DNA from: Symbiodinium sp. CCMP2592
Taxonomy: Eukaryota > Sar > Dinophyceae > Suessiales > Symbiodiniaceae
Direction of reading: 5' to 3'
Length of the DNA: 64,000 bases
Assembly: GCA_905221615.1 (NCBI GenBank)
Contig: CAJNDT010000506.1
Location: forward strand, 124,001-188,000
Under the pieces are notes generated by a model. The model saw only the letters and a list, made by a program, of their open reading frames with translations. It searched no databases and was not told the origin of the DNA. Positions 54,216 through 64,000 of this stretch are shown here, piece by piece. Made by a program: the position numbers and the translations under genes. The first letter of the stretch is position 1. Every line of letters begins with the position of its first letter.

Positions 54216-55612
54216 ATGTGCGAGTCCGGGCGCTTCCACCAGCGGCAAGATTCCAAGTCCGAGAGACAAACGCAGGTGTTTGTCGAGATCTGTGCCTTGA
54301 TACGCAGGATTTACAGGCATTCTCTGGGGTTGGAATGCCTGCCCAGGATGATACGGTGTGGTTCTTTGCGCCCACTGTGCCAGGACAGTCCTTACTGTAG
54401 GCGCACGCGTGAGTCAGTGGGCGTCATCTTTGTCACGGAGCCTTCTACCGATGCCCAGGAAGGGTTCTCTGTCTTCACTAAGGAGTTTAGCCGACTTCAT
54501 ACGGGGAAGTTGGCATTTTGCCGCAACACATGCGCGGCCGAGAGTTCTGGCAGACCTTTGTTGACGCTTGTCATGAGGAAGGAGACGGCAGCACCATTGG
54601 GGACTCGCAACTCTGCCGCCGCTTGGCTTGTCCTCGACGGTTTTGGCGGAGTGGGCTGCCGAGGTTGTCCCACTTCTGCTCTCGAAGCTTGCACACCTGG
54701 CGACGCTGCCGCGTCCAAGACCTCCAAAGCGTCGCACGGCAGAACTCTTGGCAGCTCTCCACTCTTTGGTGCGCAGGCACGGCAGGAGATGTTGTCACCA
54801 CTTGGGCATACCTGGGGGCGGTCTTGCAGCTGCCTTACTGGCATTCGAATGCGCAGTGTTGCTTCAACGCTAGCATGAAAACACCCAATCCGGTGACTCA
54901 CTACGGGAAGTCTTGCAGCCGCATGAGGAAGCCTTGGGAAAGCGCATCCTTGCTCTCCATCCAGCGGCTAACGCTGATCCCAGCCGAGTTGCACACGTTG
55001 GCCGCCCTGATGGGACAAACATTTTGCCGCCACATCTGCTCAACAGCCCGGATGGCCTCCTGAGTGGGCACATCTCGGCCATTCTGGCCGCCCGGGCACA
55101 AGGCCGCAGCTCGCTCAGCATCCTAGGCTGTGCTGGATCTTCCAAAACTTTTTCTCTGTGGTGCGCCCTGGTCTGTCTGGATGCGGTGTTGGAGCAAACT
55201 GTGTTTTGGACAGCACAGCAGCATTCAGCGCTCATTGTGGTTGTGCGTATCGCCTCCAACCTCTTAGCCGATGCCCCACACTGGCTGCGCCCACTCGTAG
55301 TTGTACGGAGGGTCTCTGGCGATGCTGAAATGATAGACCCGTCCTTTGACGCCTTTCACTGAAGCTGCCGAACACCAGGCGGCAGGGCTGGGGGACATTG
55401 CCACGACTCAGCCAGAAGCAACGGGGCGCAGCGCACGTCTTGCCTCCCCTTCAGTCAGCAGTGCTCATATGCTGCTGCTCACGCAGGGGTCCGCCGCGCT
55501 GCAGCTCCGTTATGCCTCCTACAGCAAGGTTAAAACTTTCCTCAGCAGCGCGCATGTCATTGTGATCGATGAGGGGCAACAGGAGGGTGGTGGAGAAAAT
55601 CCACCGGAATAG
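54216..55612 (+). pseudogene. SF1 helicase element: N-terminal part with Walker A and B
   Basis: Several plus-strand frames. About 54.91-55.36 kb: ILPPHLLNSPDGLLSGHISA, LSILGCAGSSKTFSLWCAL (Walker A, Ser in place of the usual Gly before Lys), then a one-base frame change near 55.35 kb and FLSSAHVIVIDEGQQEGG (motif II, DEGQQ as in the DEAQQ of UPF1-like SF1 helicases). The 54.2-54.9 kb frames are too shifted to interpret. Confidence 0.6.
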
Positions 55613-56125
55613 CCACTGGCGTGAGTCGGTCGGGGTGTGGGCACACTCGATCACCGATTTGGGTGATGCCAGAATAAGGGAAGAAGTGTTTCATCCCTTG
55701 TCGGGTGACCCGACACCCACGGAGCTCTTGCAGATCCAAGTTAAGACTGACCTCAACTTCGTCCTCACTTCTAAAAAGGCACTCTGACAACTCTCGACAC
55801 ACGGTGATGCTGGCGCCCGGCGGCGGCTCAGCGCCCTGATGGCCATTGTGGCGATGCCCCAGGCTCGTCCACCTGACTGTGTGAAGTGGCCCCTGCGGGG
55901 TAGACTGCACCAAGCCTCGCAGCGCCGCGGCGAGTCGGCCCGGAGAGATAGGCTGCGGGGCCAGCTGGGCGACTCCACGAGTGCCGACGGGCTTGGCAAT
56001 GAGTCGGGCCAGGGTGCGAAGTTGGACCTCACCTTTACCACCGCCAGCAGGTTGCCGTGGGTCCCCCATGCGGATAACAAGCTGGCCTGCGGCATTCGCA
56101 AAGATGGCAGCTGAAGCAGGCTGTG
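55600..56125 (-). pseudogene. SF1 helicase element: inverted segment with motif III
   Basis: On the minus strand: SAAIFANAAGQLVIRMGDPR then QPAGGGKGEVQLRTLARLI. QLVIRMGDPRQP is motif III of SF1 helicases, expected about 15-20 residues after DEGQQ. It runs opposite to the flanking plus-strand parts, so about 0.5 kb is inverted. The exact breakpoints are not resolved. Confidence 0.6.
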
Positions 56126-57056
56126 TCGGCATCCCATAGTGAGGCGATGCTGTGCTACCTCAACCGCCTGTCAGCTGTCGGCGCAATACTTGCGCTGGCC
56201 AATACAGCTCTGCAAGCTGAAGGCCTAGCCCCCATCAATGGAGTTTGCCTAAATTTGGCCCTGGTTGCCTCCACGAGGCTGCTGGCCGATCTTTATTTAC
56301 TTATAACCGCCGTCAGATACCCTCAATCCATTATCATGCACAGGGCCTGTGACGCCTCTCCATGCCCGATTACCATCGGCAAGCTGGCTGCGGATACCAC
56401 TGCGCGGCGACTTCAGCGGATCGCGGCGGATGGCACTCATCAGCCGGGAGTGTATTTCATCCGACTACCAAAGCATACATCCTCGGCCATGCACCCACCC
56501 AGAAGGCCTAGTGGAATTGATCTGTCCTTCTGGTTCTCGCCTACAATGTTTGCGGGCATCGTTTTGCAGTCAGGCCGGACGGAAAATCACAGTCGTCACA
56601 CCTACCACTCGGGTTTTTGACTCCCTCAAGCATGGTCTTAGCCTCAGCAATGCGCGCCCTGCCAACGCTGACACTGGTGACGCGCACCGGGTAGTGGCTG
56701 AGGGCACATCCTTTGCGGAGTTCATATTAGACTGGTTGCCAGAGCTCCCTCCTCCGGGACAACTCACCACCAAGGCGCAGGCCGCATCCCTCTTCTCCTT
56801 CTTTTATGGAGAAGACGCCCACCAGCAGCTCACGGCCGGCAGCACGCGGCCCACGGGCCCATTGATCATCGCCTCTCCCTCTCATTGGTGGGGCATTGTC
56901 GCTGCATTGGAGCTCCGCTCTGTCCTTCATCACACCCACATCCAATGGGAGGAGCTGTACAGAGCTTATGGGCTTGCCAAGCTTGGGCTACCAAGCCCCC
57001 CACGTGAGGATAAGGAGACCGCCCAGGAGTTTTACGAACGATGGAATAGTCCGTGA
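56123..57056 (+). pseudogene. SF1 helicase element: C-terminal RecA-like part
   Basis: SASHSEAMLCYLNRLSAVGA then, after a frame change near 56.5 kb, GRKITVVTPTTRVFDSLKHG (motif IV/IVa-like strand), DTGDAHRVVAEGTSFAEFIL and LPELPPPGQLTTKAQAASLF. Matches the second helicase domain only loosely. Confidence 0.5.
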
Positions 57057-57059
57057 ACC

Positions 57060-57880
57060 GCGTTCCTTCGCTTTATACCCGGTTCAGCTCCTCCTTCGGG
57101 GTGTGGACTTTGAGCACAGTGGACCTTGTGGCCAAGCCATCACGGCGCGACCATTCTAGCTGGTCATCAACACCGATTGCCCCATCTTCGGATGATTGCT
57201 GGAGTTTACTACCCCACCGAGGTTCGGGCTCCATCGCCTCTGTGAACACAAAGGAGGGGGCGTGCCTCTCCCCAAAAGGCTATACAGTCACTCCGCTCCA
57301 CTCACCACCGGTCTCTCATCGGGTCACACATGACTTGCGCGTACCGTGTGCCGGGGCCAAGCCGGGCATCAGAGTCGATAGTCATTGCCGTGCCGGGAGC
57401 AGCTATCGCCTCTGATACGATCAATACCACGCTGCTTGGGAGGTTACAGCGCTATGTGTCGTCGCAGATACGCCATTCCTGCCCTGAAGCGGTCTTGCTA
57501 CCGCCGGTTGCTACTACGGGCCTTCAACGCGCCCTCTATGATCCGGCGGGAAAGGTCCGCCTGGACCCGGACACCAGAGAGCCTGCCAAAGAGGATCCGG
57601 CGCTGCACAAGGGAAGAGAAAGCAGGGTAAGGCAGAGTTGGATAGCAAATGCTGCAGTGCCCCAGCACAGTCTATTCCATCGACCGGCTGCTGAAGTCTG
57701 CCCCTAGCTTGGTCACGCCGAAGCGTGTCATGCTGCTCTGCAAATTCATCCTCATCTTCTGCCGGTACACACTGGCTGGCAATTGAAGTAAAAACCCGGC
57801 ACAAGGCGACAAGGCGGGGTTTCGACTGCGTCCAATCTGTCGCTGCCCGCTTGTGAAGTCAAGCTCAGCATTGCGGACCG
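57060..57880 (+). other. Degenerate stretch inside helicase element
   Basis: Short plus-strand frames (SIVIAVPGAAIASDTINTTL, LLGRLQRYVSSQIRHSCPEA) without recognised domains. Confidence 0.4.
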
Positions 57881-57881
57881 A

Positions 57882-58605
57882 TTGATGGTGGGCTTTGAGA
57901 ACGGACTCCTTCCGGCCAGACGCGGTGAGTTCGAACCGCGCATGTTCACGTGTCCTGGCTCCTATCGCGGCACCTTTCGACTGCTCTTCTCACTTGTGGA
58001 CATTCCGCTGGGGTTACAAGCTCAGCCGTCGCTTGCGATTCAGGCTGCCGGGTTACTGCACAGCGCCCTGTGGCGTCTTTGCGCTGCGGCCACCTCCGAA
58101 GACTGGGATCTCCGCGCGGTTGTCGCATACTGGATTCGTGAAAAAGAAATTTTACTTTCCGACCCGCCTGTGGCGCTTTGCGCACTGCGACGCAGTTGAG
58201 GCCTCCTTCAGAGGTTGGTCGCGAAGGGGAAGAGTCGAGCACAGACACCACCGGATGGCACACACCCCTGGTTCAGGCTGGGGCGCCCTCGGGCGCAGGA
58301 CCGCTGGAACGCTGCGGCGGAGGAGTTCCTCAGAGAAGGGGGCCTCGGGCCCGGCCTCCAACTTCCCTGCATATCCACGGAACTGATGCCACACCTTCAT
58401 AGCGAAGACGACGACAATCACCAGTTCGCCTTTTCACGTTTACGAAGAGAACTGTCAAATGCTGTATCTTTTGAAGCAGAGTCACTTCCCCTCGAGTGGC
58501 CGTGACATGCAACGCCTACTCGACCGCTGGCTGGCTCCACCTGGTGACCTCCGCCCTTTGCGACCTGGGACCGACGACATACGTCGTTGTGCATTGCTCT
58601 GAGTA
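57882..58605 (+). pseudogene. Retroelement C-terminal domain, frameshifted (copy 2)
   Basis: MFTCPGSYRGTFRLLFSLVD, IPLGLQAQPSLAIQAAGLLH, SALWRLCAAATS, then DGTHPWFRLGRPRAQDRW, GGLGPGLQLPCISTELMPHL and MLYLLKQSHFPSSGRDMQRL. Two frame changes. Stop near 58,602. It is the counterpart of 30.40-30.96 kb on the other strand, so the two elements belong to one family. Confidence 0.6.
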
Positions 58606-59119
58606 ACATTGAGTCTCACGGGACGGGCAGGCGGCAAGGACAGAGGAGGCCCTTCCAAGCATCCTAGAGAACAGCTTCCGGAATTGGCTCCGTAATTCGA
58701 GCGTTCTTTTGGCCCATGTGTTGCAACGATGTCCGACGTGGAAGCACCTCCTGTTCCTCCCCCTCAAAGAGTGGAGTTGCCGCAGGAGTGTAGAACGTCC
58801 TTCGTAAATAAATGGTCCTTCCTCGTCTGCCTGTTGCTAGGAGACTTTGTCCGCCCGTCTGGCCCGCCTGCGACAGGAGCGTCAGGATGCAAAGGTGTGG
58901 TATTGTCTGCGTGTCTACAAGATGTCTTGATTGTCTTTCGTCCAAAGCAGGTAGAAGCGCGCGTAGAGTCGCTAAGATCCTGAAAGCAGAGCAAAAACGA
59001 CTTTGCAAGGCATGGTTCTGTCTGCTGCCCCGTCGAATGTAGATGTTTGAACTTGCCCAGGCCAAAACAGTAGCACGGCAGCTTTCTGAATCGCAGTAAT
59101 TAACCCTTGTCGTTTCTCA

Positions 59120-59615
59120 CACGATGGCGCGAATGTTTTAACGCGCATTGAGCCCGGCACTGAGAGTGATCAGCGGTCAGTGAGCTTCGCTGTCGCCTCT
59201 CTGGTGTTGAACTGTTGCCCCAGCAGCGAGTATCTGTTGAGCAGTGACTAAGCTCTGCCAGCTTTTAGTACGTGAGTCAGTGAGTGTGAATGAGTGAGCT
59301 TTGCTGCGACGAACGGCTGCCTGCAGCGCGTAAATTCTTCTTCGGTGTCGGGTGAGCAGTGACCAAGCTTCGCTCTTTCTTTTCCAAGGGAATGAATGTT
59401 TACGGCTTTGAGCCCGGCGCTGAGAGTGGTCAGCGGTGCGAGCCCTGCCGAAGCAGTGGGTGAGAGAGCTTGGCTGTGGCCCGAACTGTTGCGTGGCAGC
59501 TAGTAACTTCTTCGTCTTCGGTTGAGCGTGAGCGGTTCAGCAGTGTGCAAGCCTTGTCTGAGGCAGAGCACGAATGTTTTACGGGCTTTGAGCCTGGCAC
59601 TAAAAGCGATGACTC
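59120..59615 (+). repeat. Diverged sub-repeats within the 3.35-kb unit
   Basis: Three copies of a motif GAATGTTTTA then TTGAGCCCGGCACTGAGAG and GATCAGCGG, near 59,124, 59,390 and 59,570. Spacing is irregular and short open frames across it look incidental. Confidence 0.7.
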
Positions 59616-59619
59616 TGCG

Positions 59620-60190
59620 GAGTGGGGTTTGCCATCTGGCAATGAGGTCTGCCATCTGAGCCAGTGAATGTATGAGCATTGCCCAAACTGTTGCCTGAGC
59701 AGCTGGTAAACTTTCCGGCTAGTCAGTGACGAAGCCTTGCTTTGACGTAATCCCAGCCTTCTTTTTCTGAAGGCCACAAAACGTGGTTGCGTTGCGGTGT
59801 AGGGTTTAGGATGAGTAAGTGAGCCTTGCTGTAGTCCATGTGGGCAGCCAAAACTCTTTGTTGACATCTAGCAGGTTTTTCCGAATGCACGAATGTGAGC
59901 CCGTCATATCATGCTCATTCGCTTCTGAAATGTTGAGCCTGTTGCAAGGTCGAAGCTGAGCGCCGTAGTCTTTTACGTAGAGCAACGCGCAGCATGGGAA
60001 ATCTGGATCCGAAATTGTCCGCTTGCAGAAAGCTAGGACAGGCAGACTCTATTGATCCGCCGCAGTTTGATTCGAGATTGTATGCTGCAGGGTGTGAGGA
60101 TACAGACGAGGGAACCTGAACGAGCCCAGAGGTGGCGGGCAAATGATTTCACCCTTAGGACAAAGCCGGTGGTATAATACTCAGCTGCCA
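59620..60190. other. Gene-free part of the tandem unit
   Basis: No supported coding region. A small inverted repeat ACTCAG-ctgccaa-CTGAGT lies at about 60,178-60,196 and again near 63,537-63,555. A GTAGGGTTTAGG telomere-like string lies near 59,800. Confidence 0.5.
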
Positions 60191-60249
60191 ACTGAGTTTG
60201 ATTGACTCCGGCATGTCTGGGACCTTCCACCGTTCTAATAGTGTTATAC

Positions 60250-61080
60250 TACCCAAAGGGTGTGTAAGTGGGTTCCCTTGGTTTTTGCAGCAGATGGGGT
60301 GGGTTCCCTGTGGGTTCCCTTGTTTTTTGCAGCACTTCAGGTGGGCTACATATGGGTTCCCTTGTTTTTTGCAGCATTTCGGGTGGGTCTGTGTATGTTC
60401 TTCATTGAGCTTTCTTGTAGATTCCCATGGTTTTTGCAGCATGGACGGTGGGTTCCCTGTGGGTTCCCTAGTTTTTGCAGCATTTTTAAATGGGTTCCCA
60501 TGGTTTTTAACAATATCGACGGTGGATTCTCTGTGGGTTCCCTTGTTTTTTGCAACACTTCAGGTGGGCAACATATGGGTTCCCTTGTTTTTTGCAGCAT
60601 TTCGGGTGGTCTGTGTATGTTCATCACTTAGCTGTCTTGTAGATTCCCATGGTTTTTGCAGCATGGACGGTGGGTTCCCTGTGGGTTCCTTAGTTTTTGC
60701 AGCATTTTTAAGTGGGCTCCCATGGTTTTTCACCGTCGATACGGTGGGTTCTTTGTTTGGTTCCCGGGTTTTTGCAGCATTTGAAGTGGGTTCCCATGGT
60801 TTTCCAATAGGCTCTTTTGGCTTTTGCAGCATGTCAGCTGGGTTCCCTGTGGGTTTCCTAGTTTTTTGCAGCAGTTTTAATGGGTTCCCATGGTTTAACA
60901 GCATCGACGGTGGATTCCCTGTGGGTTCCTTGCTTTTTGCAGCATTGCAAGTGGGTTCCCATGGTTTTCCCAGCATATATTGCGCAAAGGTCTGGGTGGG
61001 CTCCCTTGGCTCTTGCAGTGTGTCAGCTCGGTTCCCTGTGGGGTACATGTGGGTTCCCATGGTTTCTCCAGCTCGCGCAT
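60250..61080 (+). repeat. Minisatellite of GTGGGTTCCC / TTTTTGCAGCA unit
   Basis: About 20 diverged units of roughly 35-50 bp, each built from GTGGGTTCCC[AT]TGG followed by TTTTTGCAGCAT. Long open frames on both strands follow from the repeat and have no other coding support. Confidence 0.85.
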
Positions 61081-61084
61081 TATG

Positions 61085-61994
61085 TTTCAGAGAAGAGTGG
61101 AACTGAAGAAGATGTTCAGGACAGTGGCTGCAGGTGTGGCCCAGTTCCATCGCACATCTTGCGCTGCATTTGGATTTGCTGCTTTGAAGTAAGGCTGCAA
61201 AAAGCACGTCTGCTATCTGCAGTTTGGGTCGAGACCAAAGACGTTAAACAGGCTCACCTCTGATGCACATGAGGCTCGCCGCCCTCCTGTGGTAATGCTC
61301 TTGATAAGTTTGCTGCAGCTAAATGCTGGCACGCTGATGCGAGGATTTTGCGGCATCTACTGGTAGATGTTAATCTCAGCTTGTAGCTTCAACTGTTTCG
61401 ATTGCTTGCTGTACGTGGGCTGTTTTTGCGCTGGGAAGCTCCACTTGCAGGAGCTCTTTTTTCCTACAGAATCGTAGGAAGCCTCGAAGGGCCTCCCCTG
61501 TGCGGGAAAGATCTTGTACGAACAAGAACAGAAGCACTTGTCTTGAAACGGCAGCCGATGGCAAGTTTGGCAAATTTTCCAAAAGTATCTCACATTTCAC
61601 AGCATGTTGGCTTTCTTGGACGTTGATCCAAACAGCATGCGGAAGGAATTTTGTTTTTCCGTGCAGTTTTCCAGCTGAAACGGGTTCCAAAAAGCAGCTC
61701 TAGTCCGGGCACCGAAACGGGGCTCCCGATTTTGGCTTTCTTCGTTGGACATACAAGCTCACGCAATTCGGGGCCCCAGATTAGAGCTCAGATTTGGGAG
61801 CCATTTCTGGGGCCCAGTTATGCCGTTTTTTCGTCGAGCAGATGCCACATCTGCGTGCACAGCTGGCCGTTGCGTGCAACAGTATATAAACCTCGCCAGC
61901 TCTGTTTTGCATTTTGCCGGTGTTCCTTCAAAACTCAAAATAACAAGTGGAACGCTCGCAAACATGTGAACCTTGCAAACAGAACTTTCTCACA
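61085..61994. other. Unique spacer ending the tandem unit
   Basis: Between the minisatellite and the next copy. Short open frames only; none supported. Confidence 0.5.
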
Positions 61995-64000
61995 CAGAGG
62001 AGGCCCTTCCAAGCATCCTAGAGAACAGCTTCCGGAATTGGCTCCGTAATTCGAGCGTTCTTTTGGCCCATGTGTTGCAACGATGTCCGACGTGGAAGCA
62101 CCTCCTGTTCCTCCCCCTCAAAGAGTGGAGTTGCCGCAGGAGTGTAGAACGTCCTTCGTAAATAAATGGTCCTTCCTCGTCTGCCTGTTGCTAGGAGACT
62201 TTGTCCGCCCGTCTGGCCCGCCTGCGACAGGAGCGTCAGGATGCAAAGGTGTGGTATTGTCTGCGTGTCTACAAGATGTCTTGATTGTCTTTCGTCCAAA
62301 GCAGGTAGAAGCGCGCAGAGTCGCTAAGATCCTGAAAGCAGAGCAAAAACGACTTCGCAAGGCATGGTTCTGTCTGCTGCCCCGTCGAATGTAGATGTTT
62401 GAACTTGCCCAGGCCAAAACAGTAGCACGGCAGCTTTCTGAATCGCAGTAATTAACCCTTGTCGTTTCTCGCACGATGGCGCGAATGTTTTAACGCGCAT
62501 TGAGCCCGGCACTGAGAGTGATCAGCGGTCAGTGAGCTTCGCTGTCGCCTCTCTGGTGTTGAACTGTTGCCCCAGCAGCGAGTATCTGTTGAGCAGTGAC
62601 TAAGCTCTGCCAGCTTTTAGTACGTGAGTCAGTGAGTGTGAATGAGTGAGCTTTGCTGCGACGAACGGCTGCCTGCAGCGCGTAAATTCTTCTTCGGTGT
62701 CGGGTGAGCAGTGACCAAGCTTCGCTCTTTCTTTTCCAAGGGAATGAATGTTTACGGCTTTGAGCCCGGCGCTGAGAGTGGTCAGCGGTGCGAGCCCTGC
62801 CGAAGCAGTGGGTGAGAGTGCTTGGCTGTGGCCCGAACTGTTGCGTGGCAGCTAGTAACTTCTTCGTCTTCGGTTGAGCGTGAGCGGTTCAGCAGTGTGC
62901 AAGCCTTGTCTGAGGCAGAGCACGAATGTTTTACGGGCTTTGAGCCTGGCACTAAAAGCGATGACTCTGCGGAGTGGGGTTTGCCATCTGGCAATGAGGT
63001 CTGCCATCTGAGCCAGTGAATGTATGAGCATTGCCCAAACTGTTGCCTGAGCAGCTGGTAAACTTTCCGGCTAGTCAGTGACGAAGCCTTGCTTTGACGT
63101 AATCCCAGCCTTCTGTTTCTGAAGGCCACAAAACGTGGTTGCGTTGCGGTGTAGGGTGTAGGGTTTAGGATGAGTAAGTGAGCCTTGCTGTAGTCCATGT
63201 GGGCAGCCAAAACTCTTTGTTGACATCTAGCAGGTTTTTCCGAATGCACGAATGTGAGCCCGTCATATCATGCTCATTCGCTTCTGAAATGTTGAGCCTG
63301 TTGCAAGGTCGAAGCTGAGCGCCGTAGTCTTTTACGTAGAGCAACGCGCAGCATGGGAAATCTGGATCCGAAATTGTCCGCTTGCAGAAAGCTAGGACAG
63401 GCAGACTCTATTGATCCGCCGCAGTTTGATTCGAGATTGTATGCTGCAGGGTGTGAGGATACAGACGAGGGAACCTGAACGAGCCCAGAGGTGGCGGGCA
63501 AATGATTTCACCCTTAGGACAAAGCCGGTGGTATAATACTCAGCTGCCAACTGAGTTTGATTGACTCCGGCATGTCTGGGACCTTCCACCGTTCTAATAG
63601 TGTTATACTACCCAAAGGGTGTGTAAGTGGGTTCCCTTGGTTTTTGCAGCAGATGGGGTGGGTTCCCTGTGGGTTCCCTTGTTTTTTGCAGCACTTCAGG
63701 TGGGCTACATATGGGTTCCCTTGTTTTTTGCAGCATTTCGGGTGGGTCTGTGTATGTTCTTCATTGAGCTTTCTTGTAGATTCCCATGGTTTTTGCAGCA
63801 TGGACGGTGGGTTCCCTGTGGGTTCCCTAGTTTTTGCAGCATTTTTAAATGGGTTCCCATGGTTTCTAACAATATCGACGGTGGATTCTCTGTGGGTTCC
63901 CTTGTTTTTTGCAACACTTCAGGTGGGCAACATATGGGTTCCCTGGTTTTTTGCAGCATTTCGGGTGGTCTGTGTATGTTCATCACTTAGCTGTCTTGTA
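61995..64000 (+). repeat. 3.35-kb direct tandem unit, copy 2 (cut by window end)
   Basis: Repeats the sequence from 58,641 onward with few substitutions and includes the start of the minisatellite (from about 63,610). The unit is truncated by the window edge, so copy number is unknown. Confidence 0.9.

Larger units (their letters stand above)
58641..61994 (+). repeat. 3.35-kb direct tandem unit, copy 1
   Basis: Starts CAGAGGAGGCCCTTCCAAGC and repeats at 61,995 with an offset of 3,354 bp. The offset becomes 3,359 bp after a 2-bp loss near 62.32 kb and a 7-bp gain near 63.15 kb. Identity is nearly complete over the 2 kb visible. The unit holds no convincing gene; it contains diverged sub-repeats, a minisatellite and 0.9 kb of unique sequence. 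Confidence 0.9.

Noticed and set aside
60198-61106. 302-codon plus-strand frame of Phe/Trp/Gly-rich repeats
   Set aside because: Coincides with the minisatellite; the opposite strand is also open, and both frames repeat in the second copy.
1-64000. Spliced-leader relics, CRISPR arrays, rRNA and tRNA genes
   Set aside because: No convincing spliced-leader sequence, no regular spacer-repeat array and no conserved RNA gene boxes were found by eye.

Overview
The window looks like nuclear DNA of a dinoflagellate, most likely a Symbiodiniaceae-like alga. The grounds are indirect: short-exon genes with small introns (including one GC-AG intron), long gene-poor stretches full of microsatellites, and degenerate giant retroelements with tyrosine recombinase, 2OG-Fe(II) oxygenase-like and DNMT-like domains that I associate with this group. 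I saw no bacterial operon structure, no rRNA, and no tRNA I could support.

Layout. From 0.9 to 9.2 kb, minus-strand exon fragments appear to come from two tandem paralogous genes of unknown function. From 9.2 to 16.5 kb the sequence is mostly non-coding (GA, TG/TA, poly-C and G-rich tracts), with one frameshifted tyrosine recombinase remnant at 14.0-15.0 kb. Exons of a class I/II PLP aminotransferase lie on the minus strand at 16.56-18.35 kb. The main cellular gene is at 20.0-25.8 kb, minus strand: a secreted or lumenal array of ten cytochrome b5-like domains fused to a ferric reductase/NADPH oxidase core. A small plus-strand gene of unknown function lies at about 28.1-28.65 kb.

From 30 to 53.4 kb the minus strand is a nest of two retroelements. 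Element B (LINE-like) runs from about 53.35 kb downward. In order it carries an N-terminal region with a USP-like domain, a DNMT3-like cytosine methyltransferase, an APE endonuclease, a reverse transcriptase, zinc knuckles and RNase H, then a possible palm-polymerase-like segment. Its RNase H domain is split in two by element A (about 33.57-41.98 kb, same strand). Element A encodes a tyrosine recombinase, a Gag with CCCH finger, an SPPC-motif methyltransferase-like domain fused to a TET/JBP-like 2OG-Fe(II) dioxygenase, and an RT-RNase H. Its Gag and the next ORF are in one frame, separated by a single UGA followed by CUA. Element B is broken by frameshifts, and about 645 bp of its RT is inverted.

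From 54.2 to 58.6 kb the plus strand holds a 5'-truncated, frameshifted element with an SF1 (UPF1-like) helicase. It also has an internal inversion, and its C-terminal domain resembles one at 30.4-30.95 kb. From 58.64 kb to the window end there is a near-identical direct tandem duplication with a period of about 3.35 kb, containing a minisatellite of a GTGGGTTCCC-type unit.

Exon borders outside the cytochrome b5/ferric reductase gene are approximate. Several frameshifts, one at a 9-T run, could be decay of the elements or residual assembly error.
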